Source: Vespula vulgaris (Eukaryota > Arthropoda > Insecta > Hymenoptera > Vespidae). Taken from it: a stretch of 64,000 nt of DNA. The translations under genes and the position numbers were made by a program. Positions 62,871-64,000 of the stretch are shown piece by piece (within the stretch, counting starts at the first letter, position 1; each line of letters opens with the position of its first letter). The notes under the pieces are model-generated. The model was not told where the DNA came from and did not search any database. It saw nothing but the letters and a program-made list of their open reading frames with translations. The stretch lies in the NCBI RefSeq assembly GCF_905475345.1, contig NC_066610.1:1065886-1129885 (forward strand), given 5' to 3'.

Positions 62871-63540
62871 AAAATAATATATTAATTTCCTTCCTCCATA
62901 CCTAACGTAATAAGAAAATACAATTTTTATTATTCAACAATAAAATAAGAATTATTAATATATACTAATAATAATTATATATTTTATATATATATATATA
63001 CACATATATAATGGTTATACATTATTATTTATATATAAGTATGTATGTACTTAATTATTATCTCTTTTTCTCTCACCCCTCTCAAATAAAAAGAAATACT
63101 ATTTTCCTTGATAAACAACATAAAAGTAAATAATATAGAATATAATAATATATTCATATATTATTTCTTATTTATAAATATTATATCTATTTAATCAATA
63201 GAATTAAACCACGTTGCAGTAAAAGAGATAGCGAAAAAAAGAAAAGAACTAAAAATAATAATAATACTAATAATAATAATATATACATGTTTTGATATAT
63301 TATCACTAATTTATAATTATTTATTTAAACAACATCATTTTATCATTATCAAGACCATTACAAAACCACCGCAATCCTTCAAAGAAACAAAAAAAAACAA
63401 AAAAACCTATTACAATTTTCCACGACAATTAAACAAGACTATACAAAAGAACCAAATAGATAAAACTTAAAAAATAAACGAATAAAATAAACAAGTTTAT
63501 ATCCGATACGATACGATCAGCTGGTCGCCCTCTTTCCAGA
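62690..63540. repeat. Low-complexity AT-rich stretch
   Basis: Repeated TA tracts (62692-62705, 62800-62870, 62985-63010), AAT/ATA-type trinucleotide runs (63255-63285) and A-rich sequence. The stretch at 63480-63540 (CGATCAGCTGGTCGCCC) is more complex. No gene evidence. Confidence 0.7.
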
Positions 63541-63875
63541 TAAAGAAAAGAAAAGAAAAAACAAAAAGAGAAAGAAAAGAAAAGCAGAAAAATAAAAAGC
63601 TAAGAAAACGAAACGAAACGAAACGAAACGAAACCAAAAACGAAAAAAAAAAGAGAAAGAGAGACACACACACAGAAAGAAAGAAAAAAAGAAAGAAAGA
63701 AAGAAAGAGAAAAAGAAAAAGAAAGAGAGAGAGAGAGAAGAAAAAAGGAAACGAGGCGAAGAAAAAAATACGAAAATAAAGAGGAGACTACAAGAACGAG
63801 AGTGAAAGAAAGAGACAGACAGACCGACAGAAAAAGAGAGAAAAAAATAGAGAGAGAGAGAGAGAGAGAGAAAAG
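63541..63875. repeat. Purine-only tract with (GAAAC)n and (GA)n
   Basis: About 330 bases almost without pyrimidines on the plus strand. It includes a CGAAA pentamer array at 63609-63634, GAAA arrays at 63675-63705 and a GA run at 63850-63872. Such tracts bind GAGA-type factors and can form triplex DNA. The minus-strand open frame over it (63600-63926) is a pure composition artefact. Confidence 0.8.
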
Positions 63876-64000
63876 TCGAGGCCGCTCTCGCACATAAACG
63901 TTACTTCCTCTCTCAGTCGGAGCCAAGCAGAGCGGGCTATCTGCGATAGACAGAGACGAGGGTATAAAAGAAGGTATATGTGGGGTGGTGGGTTAAGGGG
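63876..64000 (+). promoter_or_regulatory. Possible plus-strand core promoter at right edge
   Basis: Composition turns GC-richer (GAGGCCGCTCTCGC, GAGCCAAGCAGAGCGGGC), followed by TATAAAAG at 63963-63970. GA repeats before a TATA box resemble insect developmental promoters. Any gene would lie beyond the window, so this is a weak call. Confidence 0.3.

Noticed and set aside
63600..63926. 108-codon Ser/Leu/Phe-rich minus-strand open frame
   Set aside because: Entirely the reverse complement of a purine repeat tract; composition artefact.

Overview
The window is AT-rich eukaryotic DNA holding a head-to-tail tandem array of 17 insect odorant receptor genes (7tm_6 family), all on the minus strand. 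Every gene has nine coding exons with the same phases and short introns. The predicted proteins are 398-400 residues. The sequence style (LPF/CQIPF-type late loop, QKLIDH motif, serine-rich C-terminus, nine exons, repeated local duplication) points to an aculeate hymenopteran (wasp, ant or bee) and to something like its nine-exon receptor subfamily. A social wasp is my tentative guess, but the species cannot be fixed from the window. I found no frameshift or internal stop in the 17 genes, but the reading was by eye.

Layout: Genes are numbered left to right; because transcription runs leftward, gene 17 is the most upstream. Gene 1 (77-2321) is somewhat divergent. Genes 2-6 (3742-20256) are a young family, with 2/3/4 and 5/6 close copies at a spacing of about 3.55-3.62 kb. 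Genes 7 and 8 (22059-28432), 9-11 (29836-39303), 12/13 (40344-46052), 14/15 (47079-52738, nearly identical over exons 1-6), 16 (54093-56081) and 17 (57608-59836) follow. At 61227-61690 lies a collapsed copy: decayed exons 9 and 8 followed almost at once by decayed upstream flank. From 61.8 to 64 kb there is no receptor sequence, only microsatellites, a long hairpin, a purine-rich tract and a possible plus-strand promoter at the right edge.

Each gene is preceded by the same module. A short GC-richer block with a palindrome GCATGCGC (or a one-base variant) sits 280-311 bp upstream of the start codon. About 200-240 bp further out, 15 of 17 copies carry a perfect 5' splice-site hexamer GTRAGT that reads on the PLUS strand, antisense to the receptors. 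The varying bases fit a splice donor better than an AP-1 site. I read this as a candidate bidirectional receptor promoter whose antisense RNA begins with a spliced first exon and runs back over the upstream neighbours. That would fit the antisense/readthrough model of receptor choice described for ant receptor arrays. Two copies have lost the donor (genes 15, 17), one has it triplicated (gene 16), and one orphan copy remains where a gene was apparently lost (near 21.2 kb).

The array also shows strong mosaicism (genes 4, 11, 15), consistent with unequal crossing-over and gene conversion between neighbours. All functional statements are inferences from family resemblance and repeated sequence structure; no searches were run.
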